Source: Paenibacillus sp. XY044
Lineage (GTDB): Bacteria > Bacillota > Bacilli > Paenibacillales > Paenibacillaceae
Length of the DNA: 64,000 nucleotides
Reading direction: 5' to 3'
NCBI RefSeq assembly: GCF_002257645.1
Contig: NZ_NQMO01000005.1
Span: forward strand, 310,001-374,000
Below the pieces are notes generated by a model, which was given only the letters and a program-made list of their open reading frames with translations, did not search any database and was not told where the DNA came from. This document shows, in pieces, positions 50,240 through 56,520 of the stretch. Position 1 is the stretch's first letter. Every line of letters begins with the position of its first letter. The position numbers were made by a program, and so were the translations under genes.

Positions 50240-50671
50240 ATGTTTCGGATTGGTTATATTCTGTGGACAAGCCTGTCTCTGGTTTGGTGCGCTTTCGGCC
50301 TGCTTGCTTCTTGGCCAAGGTATGGTCCGGAGCATGAGTTTCCCTTATTCCAGGATATCGTCACAGTCATGCTGTTCCTCCCCTCCGTTTCGATGTTTTG
50401 CTATTCACTGCTCCTGCAAGCCGTTTCCAGGTTAACGGCGGCTTGGTGGAAGCCGCAGCCTTGGGTCCTGCCGCTTGTATGGTGTGCTTTGGTGTCTTGC
50501 CTATTGCTGTTCTTACTGGATCATTGGAATATACCCGCTCGACCACTGCTGATTCTGCTCCTCTCGGTTCCCGGCCTGCTGCATTACTGGATTTCCGCCA
50601 TGCTCCGCATTTTGTCTTCCGTCCCGAAAACCCACAGCGATCTCCAGGACGAGGATCACAAATTCCTTTGA
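50240..50671 (+). CDS. Small membrane protein, 143 aa
   Basis: Four hydrophobic helices can be read (about residues 5-25, 40-65, 75-95 and 100-125), with a charged C-terminus (L-Q-D-E-D-H-K-F-L). Met 50240 follows GGGGGAGGG. No family is recognised. It lies 71 bp after the P-loop gene and may share its transcript. Confidence 0.7.
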   Translation: MFRIGYILWTSLSLVWCAFGLLASWPRYGPEHEFPLFQDIVTVMLFLPSVSMFCYSLLLQAVSRLTAAWWKPQPWVLPLVWCALVSCLLLFLLDHWNIPARPLLILLLSVPGLLHYWISAMLRILSSVPKTHSDLQDEDHKFL

Positions 50672-50770
50672 TCGCGCTCTCCAAACCCTGACATATTGTT
50701 GTCAGCGTTGATGGCTATACTGAGGATATAAGAACGTATAGACCATGAACCTTGAGGAGGCGCTGCAGCC

Positions 50771-51934
50771 ATGACCGAGCCGATGCCCAAGTCAACCGAT
50801 AAATCCTTGTTTACGAAAAATGTTCCCCCGGTGCTCAGCCGCCGGGCATTGAACCGGGCACTGCTCGACCGGCAGCTCCTCCTGCGCCGGGCCGAGATGC
50901 CGGTGCTTGACGCGCTGCGGCATCTGGCCGGCATGCAGGCCCAAGCCCCAATCCCGCCCTATTACGGCCTGTGGGCTCGGCTGACCAGCTTCCGGCATGA
51001 GGAGCTGTCCCGGCTGATCGAAACGCGCCAGGCCGTGCGCATCGTGATGATGCGCTCGACGATCCACCTGGTGACGGCTGAGGATGCCCTGGCGCTGCGC
51101 CCCGTTCTTCAGCCCGCGTTGGATCGCGGTCTGAAGGGAGGCTACGGCAAGGAGCTCGCCGGCCTGAATACCGGCGCGGTCGCAGAAGCCGGCCGGGCCC
51201 TCGTAGAGGAGGGGCCGCTTGCCTACGGCGAACTCGGCGCCCGTCTGCAAGAGCGCTGGCCGGACCGCAGCGCGGCCGCGCTCGCGAACACGGTGCGCAC
51301 GCTACTGCCGCTCGTGCAGGTGCCCCCAAGGGGCCTGTGGGGCGCCAGCGGCCAGGCCCTGCACACCACCGCGGAGGCGTGGCTGGGCAGCCCGCCCGCG
51401 GCAGCTTCCAGCTCCGGACTCGAGGAGCTGGTCCTGCGTTACCTGGCCGCCTTCGGGCCGGCCTCGGTCAAGGACATCCAGGTCTGGTCCGGACTGACCC
51501 GGCTGAGCGAGGTCATCCGCCGGCTCGGGCCGCGTCTGCGGACCTTCCTGGATGAAGAGGGCGTCCTGCTGTACGACCTGTCGGACGCCCCCCTGCCCGC
51601 GGAGGATACGCCCGCACCTCCGCGCCTCCTCGGCGAATTCGACAATATGCTTCTCTCCTTCGCCGACCGCTCCCGGATTATGGATGAGAGCTACCGCCGC
51701 CGCATCTTTACGGTGAACGGCATCATCCGGGCAGCCGTCCTTGTGGACGGATTCGTTCGCGGCATGTGGAGCCTGGAGCGGAACAAGCAATCCGCCGAGC
51801 TCGTGATCAAGCTGTTTGAGCCCATATCGGCCGCCGATCGCGAGGCATTGGCCGATGAGGGCCACCGCCTGCTGGATTTCGCCGCAGCGGATTGTCCGAA
51901 CCGGGAAATCCGCTTCGACCTTTCCGAGCTCTAA
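50771..51934 (+). CDS. HTH_42 winged-helix protein, possible AlkZ-like DNA glycosylase
   Basis: A 387-residue protein of the HTH_42 superfamily, made of tandem winged helices. The motif Q56-A57-Q58 (in L-A-G-M-Q-A-Q-A-P) stands where AlkZ enzymes have their catalytic QxQ. AlkZ and its relatives unhook DNA interstrand crosslinks or remove bulky N-alkyl adducts, and AlkZ itself protects an azinomycin producer. The rest fits the family (M-M-R-S-T-I-H-L-V and L-L-G-E-F-D-N-M-L-L). Whether this protein is an active glycosylase is inference. The start follows GAGGAGG. Confidence 0.82.
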   Translation: MTEPMPKSTDKSLFTKNVPPVLSRRALNRALLDRQLLLRRAEMPVLDALRHLAGMQAQAPIPPYYGLWARLTSFRHEELSRLIETRQAVRIVMMRSTIHLVTAEDALALRPVLQPALDRGLKGGYGKELAGLNTGAVAEAGRALVEEGPLAYGELGARLQERWPDRSAAALANTVRTLLPLVQVPPRGLWGASGQALHTTAEAWLGSPPAAASSSGLEELVLRYLAAFGPASVKDIQVWSGLTRLSEVIRRLGPRLRTFLDEEGVLLYDLSDAPLPAEDTPAPPRLLGEFDNMLLSFADRSRIMDESYRRRIFTVNGIIRAAVLVDGFVRGMWSLERNKQSAELVIKLFEPISAADREALADEGHRLLDFAAADCPNREIRFDLSEL

Positions 51935-52236
51935 CAACAAAATCTAATATTCTACCCGCCGTAGCGTGCGTTCTATGAACAACAAAGTGCGCTACGGCTA
52001 TTTGACATCCAATAAGTTCGTCTATTCGAAGAGACCCCTAACTTTTTCAATGTTAGTTTTGTTTATATGTATAACAGCAAAAAAACTCCTGGGAGGTGAA
52101 ATAGCAATTGCGATAGAAAAAACCGTAAGACCTGATCAGATTCGTTGGAATAGTGGGACTTATACACTGCAAGAGAAAGGATTTGTAAAATGGGGAATTT
52201 TTATATTTCGATTAATAAAGGAGTTGGGAGAAAAAT
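51935..52236. other. AT-rich intergenic stretch with a doubtful small frame
   Basis: Base composition falls sharply relative to the flanking genes. A frame at 51966-52244 (92 codons) has no ribosome site at its Met, but the part after GGGAGGTG near 52097 looks coding-like and would need a non-standard start. It may be a broken end of a transferred gene. I did not call it a gene. Confidence 0.35.
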
Positions 52237-52656
52237 ATGGCTAATGTTAAACTCAGAAAAGTGGGCTTAATTGTTATTTTCACTACATTTGCTCTTATTT
52301 TAGTCTGTTTTTATCAGGTTTATCAAAACGTAGCAACCGTTCATCATTACTTCTCCCCTAAAATAACCTCAGTTCTAGCAGTTGAAAAAGAATCCGATCA
52401 ATGGCACAGCATGAAGTTTAATGGTCAAAACTCCATTCAGTTTGATCGTGTTTTTTGGGATAAGACCGTCATAAATGATGCAAACAGTTCAGGTAGTGTG
52501 CTTATGAGAGTTAAGGATGAACAGGGAGATATCGTGATCGATGAGTTTCAGGTGTCTCCTGGAAATGGCAGGTCCTTAAGTGGTTTACATCAAAATAAAC
52601 AATACTACTTTGAGATCAAAGCTCCCAAAGGACAATTCGTCATTAATGCAATATAG
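52237..52656 (+). CDS. AT-rich membrane-anchored hypothetical protein, 139 aa
   Basis: One N-terminal membrane helix (about residues 8-30) and an extracellular beta-rich domain with no cysteine. Met 52237 follows GGGAG. Codon use is strongly AT-rich (many AAA, ATT, TTT) compared with neighbours, which suggests recent transfer. No family is recognised. A terminator follows at 52767-52802. Confidence 0.7.
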   Translation: MANVKLRKVGLIVIFTTFALILVCFYQVYQNVATVHHYFSPKITSVLAVEKESDQWHSMKFNGQNSIQFDRVFWDKTVINDANSSGSVLMRVKDEQGDIVIDEFQVSPGNGRSLSGLHQNKQYYFEIKAPKGQFVINAI

Positions 52657-52766
52657 TAAAAGTGGAGCCCATCTTCCCATAGGAATATACGCTTAGATGA
52701 ATTTAGGGCCGCAGATTCGCACCCTGTCCCTATCCAGTGTCACCCGCATTCCACACGCCTTGTTCC

Positions 52767-52802
52767 AGCCCGAAATGGCAGCAAGCCCATTTCGGGCTTT
52801 TT
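52767..52802 (+). terminator. Intrinsic terminator of the AT-rich gene
   Basis: AGCCCGAAATGG and CCATTTCGGGCT form a stem with an 8-nt loop, followed by TTTTT. Confidence 0.85.
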
Positions 52803-52874
52803 CGATTTTTAGCAAGAACGGTCAAAACGCACCTTCTCCCGTCTGCTATGCTGATATCAAAGGAGGGCGCGCTG

Positions 52875-53765
52875 GTGTATTCAAATCGGATTCAACACAG
52901 CATCCGGTTCATGGAGGAACAGCTTCACGAACCGCTGACACTCGAGCAGATCGCGGCGGAGGCCGGATTCTCGCCGTTCCATTTTCACCGTCTGTTTCGC
53001 AGGGAGACTGGGCTGAGCATCGCGGAATATTTACGAAGCCGCCGGCTGTGCCTCGCCTCGCGAATGCTCCTGTACTCGGAGGAGCCGATCATCGGCATTT
53101 CGCTGCAATGCCATTTTGAGAGCCAAGAGGCGTTTACCCGCGCCTTTAAAAAGATGTACGGCATGCCGCCAGGGCGATACCGGAAGATGTTCTGCCTTCA
53201 TGCCCGGGCCCATGCCGCCCAAGGAGGAGAAACGAACATGATTGAGGAATCGATGGTGAAGGGCTGGGTGCTGAGCGGCAGCCACCCGCATCAATATGAA
53301 ATCGGCCTGGACCGCCATAACGTCCATCAGGGGAACGCCTCGGGTTATTTGAAAGCCGTCACCCCGGAAGGGCCGAGCGCGTTCGCCACCATGATGCAGC
53401 AATTCAAAGCCGATCGTTACCTACAGCGTAGAATGCGCTTCTCCGGATTTATCCGGACGGAAGGAGTGACCGAGTTCTGCGGACTGTGGATGCGGGTCGA
53501 TAATCAAGCCGAGGACGTGCTTCAGTTTGACAATATGAACAACCGCAGAATTGTGGGCGACACGCATTGGAACCATTACGCCATCGTCCTAGATGTCCCG
53601 GGCAATGCCGCAACGATTGCGCTCGGCGTGCTGCTGATGGGACCGGGGCAGGTATGGGTGGACAGCTTCCGGTTTGAAGAGGTCGACGAGAGCGTACCCG
53701 CCACGAATTTGGAGATCGTCTACGAGCTCCGGGACGAGCCGTCCAACCTGACATTTGAAGAATGA
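52875..53765 (+). CDS. AraC-family regulator with C-terminal beta-rich domain
   Basis: A 296-residue protein. The AraC DNA-binding domain is N-terminal (about 5-105: P-F-H-F-H-R-L-F-R and F-E-S-Q-E-A-F-T-R-A-F). From about residue 135 there is a beta-rich domain resembling a jelly-roll carbohydrate-binding fold (F-S-G-F-I-R-T-E-G-V and V-W-V-D-S-F-R-F-E). Start is read as GTG 52875 with AAAGGAGG 8 nt upstream; the frame is open further back but lacks such a site. The target gene is not adjacent. Confidence 0.85.
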   Translation: MYSNRIQHSIRFMEEQLHEPLTLEQIAAEAGFSPFHFHRLFRRETGLSIAEYLRSRRLCLASRMLLYSEEPIIGISLQCHFESQEAFTRAFKKMYGMPPGRYRKMFCLHARAHAAQGGETNMIEESMVKGWVLSGSHPHQYEIGLDRHNVHQGNASGYLKAVTPEGPSAFATMMQQFKADRYLQRRMRFSGFIRTEGVTEFCGLWMRVDNQAEDVLQFDNMNNRRIVGDTHWNHYAIVLDVPGNAATIALGVLLMGPGQVWVDSFRFEEVDESVPATNLEIVYELRDEPSNLTFEE

Positions 53766-53780
53766 TAGCCACTATGCAGT

Positions 53781-53806
53781 AAAGGAGGGCTCTCAGGCCC
53801 TCCTTT
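53781..53806. terminator. Bidirectional terminator
   Basis: AAAGGAGGGC and GCCCTCCTTT pair with a short loop between the convergent AraC and HxlR-type genes. Confidence 0.85.
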
Positions 53807-54182
53807 ACATATTTCCATCCGCATCAGTAACGGGTTCTTCTTTATAAGCATTCGCCTTGAAATCCATATGTTCAAAACCCCAGCTGCACATATCGTGAAG
53901 CACGGATCTCAGCGACTCCCCATGTTCCGTCAAGGAGTATTCTACCTTGGGAGGAACCTCCTGATATACCTTCCGGTGGATCAATCCATCTTGCTCGAGC
54001 TCACGTAATTGGTTGGTCAACATGCCCTGTGTAATATGGGGGAGCCGTCTTCGCAGTTCCCCAAACCGTTTCGTCCCCTCATGCAGCAAAATAAACAAAA
54101 TGAGCGGCTTCCACTTGCCCCCGATCGCCTGCAGCGTCGTGATGATTCCTCCGGTGCTTCCCGTCCCGCGTTCCGTACTCAT
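53805..54182 (-). CDS. HxlR/DUF24-type regulator divergent from a quinone reductase
   Basis: A 125-residue winged-helix protein of the HxlR group (G-G-K-W-K-P-L-I-L-F-I, then H-I-T-Q-G-M-L-T-N-Q-L-R-E-L-E). The N-terminal cysteine typical of redox-sensing YodB/CatR is missing; the only cysteine is C-terminal (M-C-S-W-G-F), so any thiol sensing must work differently. The divergent gene is a flavin quinone reductase, and the long intergenic region carries two GTAC/TACTA-type inverted repeats. The set resembles the YodB- and CatR-controlled quinone-detoxification units of B. subtilis. Confidence 0.88.
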   Translation of the reverse strand: MSTERGTGSTGGIITTLQAIGGKWKPLILFILLHEGTKRFGELRRRLPHITQGMLTNQLRELEQDGLIHRKVYQEVPPKVEYSLTEHGESLRSVLHDMCSWGFEHMDFKANAYKEEPVTDADGNM

Positions 54183-54282
54183 CTCGTAAGCCCTCCCCTT
54201 TCCAGCTGAAGCAGCACCCCCGTCTTTGCTGCCATTGTATCAGAGTACGCCGAATCGTGACAGTACTCTTCTAAATCGTACA

Positions 54283-54302
54283 TAGTATGGTTTTTCGTAC
54301 TA
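54283..54302. promoter_or_regulatory. Candidate HxlR-type operator 1
   Basis: TAGTA-N10-TACTA, a perfect inverted repeat in the divergent intergenic region. YodB-type operators have a similar TACTA... core. Confidence 0.55.
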
Positions 54303-54347
54303 CTCGGCAATACGCCGTCCTGCTCTAAAGTACGGTTTGCAGGACTT

Positions 54348-54368
54348 AGTATGCTAAAAATGCGTACT
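54348..54368. promoter_or_regulatory. Candidate HxlR-type operator 2
   Basis: AGTATGC-N7-GCGTACT is an inverted repeat with one mismatch, about 75 nt before the quinone reductase start. It shares the AGTA/TACT ends with operator 1. Confidence 0.55.
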
Positions 54369-54444
54369 TTTCAAGAACATCGGCCCTGAACAATACTGGA
54401 GATGCACCATTCATAACGCATACCACCCGAAAGGATGATTTGAA

Positions 54445-54984
54445 ATGAAAACGATGGTCATCGTATCCCACCCTGATCTGACCCAATCCAAAGCCAATCG
54501 TGCGCTGCTCGAATCGCTGCCGAAGCATACCGATATTCATGTCCGCGATCTGTATCAGGAGTATCCCGATTGGCAGATCGATGCGAACCGGGAAAAGCAG
54601 CTGCTGCTTGCTTACGATCGGATCGTCCTCCAATTCCCTTTTTATTGGTACAGCTCACCGCCCCTGCTCAAAAAATGGTTTGACGACGTACTGACTTCCG
54701 GCTGGGCTTACGGCCCCGGAGGCGAGCATTTAAAGGGCAAAGAATTTATCGTCGTCACCACGGCCGGCGGAACGGATAAGTCGTTTCAGGCCGGAGGAGA
54801 CAACTGGTTTACGATCAGCGAGCTGCTAAAACCGATCCAGCTTACGATTGCCCACTGTCACGGCACCTTCCTTCCCCCGTTCGTGCTGTACGACGCCAAC
54901 CGGGCTAGCCAGGAGCATTTGAAGCGTGAAGGCATCCGGTACGCCGAGCATATCCAGACGCCTTCACCTGTGCTGATTCACTAA
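54445..54984 (+). CDS. Flavodoxin-fold NAD(P)H quinone reductase (KefF/YwrO-like)
   Basis: A 179-residue FMN reductase. The N-terminal V-S-H-P-D-L-T-Q-S-K is the flavin phosphate-binding loop, F-P-F-Y-W-Y-S-S-P-P-L-L-K-K-W-F-D is the family hallmark, and T-T-A-G-G lies nearer the C-terminus. These enzymes reduce quinones by two electrons and so avoid radical formation. It is divergent from an HxlR-type regulator gene with paired operator-like sites between, so induction by quinones or electrophiles is likely. Confidence 0.9.
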   Translation: MKTMVIVSHPDLTQSKANRALLESLPKHTDIHVRDLYQEYPDWQIDANREKQLLLAYDRIVLQFPFYWYSSPPLLKKWFDDVLTSGWAYGPGGEHLKGKEFIVVTTAGGTDKSFQAGGDNWFTISELLKPIQLTIAHCHGTFLPPFVLYDANRASQEHLKREGIRYAEHIQTPSPVLIH

Positions 54985-55017
54985 CTCCACTTCCTTTACC
55001 CAAACCAAAAGGAATAC

Positions 55018-55049
55018 AAAAGCGGGCAAGGCCCCTCGGCCTGCCCGCT
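55018..55049 (-). terminator. Intrinsic terminator of fusB
   Basis: AGCGGGCAGGCC and GGCCTTGCCCGCT pair with a 4-nt loop, followed by TTTTG on the minus strand. A second hairpin (CCTGCG/CGCAGG) lies at 55079-55095. Confidence 0.75.
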
Positions 55050-55106
55050 GTCATTCTCCCGGAATCAACCCGGGAGCTCCTGCGTTTCACGCAGGTGTTA
55101 GCAAAG

Positions 55107-55754
55107 TTAGTTCAAGACATCCTTCATAAACCGTTCCAATGGAAACACATCGGTAATATTCTGGTTGCACTTGGCGCTGTCGATGCACATATAATTTCCG
55201 ACCCGTCCGAAATGATCGAGCGCGGATCCTTTGGCTTTCGTCTGCGCGGTAACGAAGGCAATCTCCTCATGCTTGTTGCAGAGGCAGCAGACCCCCTTCT
55301 TGTTCGTCGGGGTAAATCGTCCTTCAATGCCTGTCATTTTCCCGTCCAGGTTATAGACGATGAACAGTTTATTGCTTGAAATATCGGTCCAGCCGATATA
55401 GGTCAGGAACCGGAAATCCAGCTCGGCCAGCGGCGGCAGCTTCAGCTTTTTAATTTTGGGAAAAAGCTTCTTCAGCTGCTGCTCCGTTATCTGCGGAAAG
55501 GCCGTGACGTATTGCTCCAGCTCGTTCAGATAAGCCTGAAATTCCTCGGCACGGTTCAATGTCGGAATGCGATCGAAGAACCGCTTCTGCTCCTCCGTCG
55601 CAGCAGGGAACATCTCCACGACTCGGGTCCAAGTCGTATGCCGGATGGCGGAGATCACCTTCTGGTCGGCTGTGGTCTTGATGTTATATTCGAGGCGCCC
55701 CACAAGGCGCTTGATCAAATTATACTCGTGGTTCCCCATAAATGGCGTTTGCAT
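55107..55754 (-). CDS. fusB: FusB/FusC-family EF-G-binding protein
   Basis: A 215-residue two-domain protein. The N-terminal helical domain leads to the conserved K-I-K-K-L-K-L-P and Y-I-G-W-T-D-I-S-S-N, and the C-terminal zinc domain uses C156-x2-C159 and C190 / C196 (I-D-S-A-K-C-N). FusB-type proteins bind EF-G and release it from ribosomes stalled by fusidic acid. Chromosomal homologues are common in Bacillales. Start Met 55754 has GAGGAGG upstream, and just above that lies a complete intrinsic terminator, so expression depends on read-through. The leader contains a 17-codon ORF. Confidence 0.93.
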   Translation of the reverse strand: MQTPFMGNHEYNLIKRLVGRLEYNIKTTADQKVISAIRHTTWTRVVEMFPAATEEQKRFFDRIPTLNRAEEFQAYLNELEQYVTAFPQITEQQLKKLFPKIKKLKLPPLAELDFRFLTYIGWTDISSNKLFIVYNLDGKMTGIEGRFTPTNKKGVCCLCNKHEEIAFVTAQTKAKGSALDHFGRVGNYMCIDSAKCNQNITDVFPLERFMKDVLN

Positions 55755-55777
55755 GTGTTTTTCCTCCTCAGATCACC

Positions 55778-55809
55778 AAAAAACGGAGTACCTCAAATAA
55801 GGCACTCCG
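55778..55809 (-). terminator. Attenuator terminator in the fusB leader
   Basis: CGGAGTGCC and GGTACTCCG pair with an 8-nt loop, followed by six T, ending 24 nt before the fusB start codon. It precedes the gene, so it acts as a conditional terminator. Confidence 0.88.
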
Positions 55810-55931
55810 TCGGTATCGAAAAAAATACGATGCGAGAAGTTCCTTGTATTAGGTCAAAAGGGCATACGTATCCCGTGAACGAAATCACGAAATTTTTGCA
55901 CTTTTGCCGGCTACAAGCAAACAACTGCCAC

Positions 55932-55985
55932 TTATGGATTCCCCTCTCGAACTTCTGCACATACATCGACATTATAAATTCTCAT
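55932..55985 (-). CDS. Leader peptide of fusB (17 aa)
   Basis: Met 55985 to a TAA at 55932-55934, with AAGG 6 nt upstream. The peptide is M-R-I-Y-N-V-D-V-C-A-E-V-R-E-G-N-P. Codons A-E-V (55956-55949) contain AGAAGTTC, complementary to GAACTTCT at 55842-55835 nearer the terminator, so ribosome stalling here would free the downstream strand. A second, overlapping 56-codon frame from about 55969 is less convincing. Confidence 0.6.
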   Translation of the reverse strand: MRIYNVDVCAEVREGNP

Positions 55986-56144
55986 TTCAGCCTTGTAAAG
56001 ATACCCCCATATAAAGGCTCTTATCTTGCGGCGGGGTGGGTAGAGAGCTAAGCTTATGCATATTGATTCTGGATTCAGCAAAAAGTATGGCAGACGCCAT
56101 TAGCAAAATCGCCAAGTAAGCCCCGCACCCCGGCAGTTGTCCGA

Positions 56145-56174
56145 TTGACAAATCCCGGAATGCTCGCTTATACT
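56145..56174 (+). promoter_or_regulatory. Promoter of the ABC-F leader
   Basis: TTGACA (56145-56150) and TATACT (56169-56174) with an 18-bp spacer; TTATAC gives 17. Transcription should begin near 56181, about 33 nt before the leader ORF. Confidence 0.85.
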
Positions 56175-56203
56175 GTGTGGCGTAACGATAAACTTGAATG
56201 AGG

Positions 56204-56369
56204 TGGAAAGGTAATGGAAATTTTGTCTACTGTTCTTAGAAGAGATTTGGCTTGACACGGGAGAAGTCTGCCCTTTTTTAGCCATCTCGAGAACAGTCGA
56301 TATGATTTCCACATCCTTTCCAGCTTTGAGCGTTAGCGGGTAAGGTGTGTCCACCTTACCCGCTTTTTT
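56204..56369 (+). promoter_or_regulatory. Ribosome-mediated attenuator of the ABC-F gene
   Basis: The leader ORF (56214-56255) is followed by a perfect terminator GCGGGTAAGGTG / CACCTTACCCGC (56336-56363) with a 4-nt loop and six T. Before it the RNA can fold back: TGGAAAGG and ATGGAAAT (56204-56221) pair with ATTTCCA and CCTTTCCA (56305-56322), and ACTGTTCT (56229-56236) pairs with AGAACAGT (56290-56297). The first pairing hides the leader ribosome site. This is the layout of leaders in which a drug-stalled ribosome prevents termination. Confidence 0.85.
56214..56255 (+). CDS. Leader peptide of the ABC-F gene (13 aa)
   Basis: ATG at 56214 after GGAAAGG, stop TGA at 56253-56255. The peptide is M-E-I-L-S-T-V-L-R-R-D-L-A. 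The I-L-x-T-V-L-R-R stretch resembles macrolide-arrest leader peptides such as those of erm genes, where an R-L-R type motif stalls drug-bound ribosomes. Confidence 0.75.
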   Translation: MEILSTVLRRDLA

Positions 56370-56520
56370 GCATATTGGGGCGGCCCCACAACCTGAAACA
56401 CCGGGGGAACGGACCCAATTGGCTGGGGTATCTTGCATACAACCGGATAGTTACATCATTTCGCTGTCCTCCTGATGGCTTCATTTGTCCGCAATCCATG
56501 AAACCTAAGGAGAGAGAACC

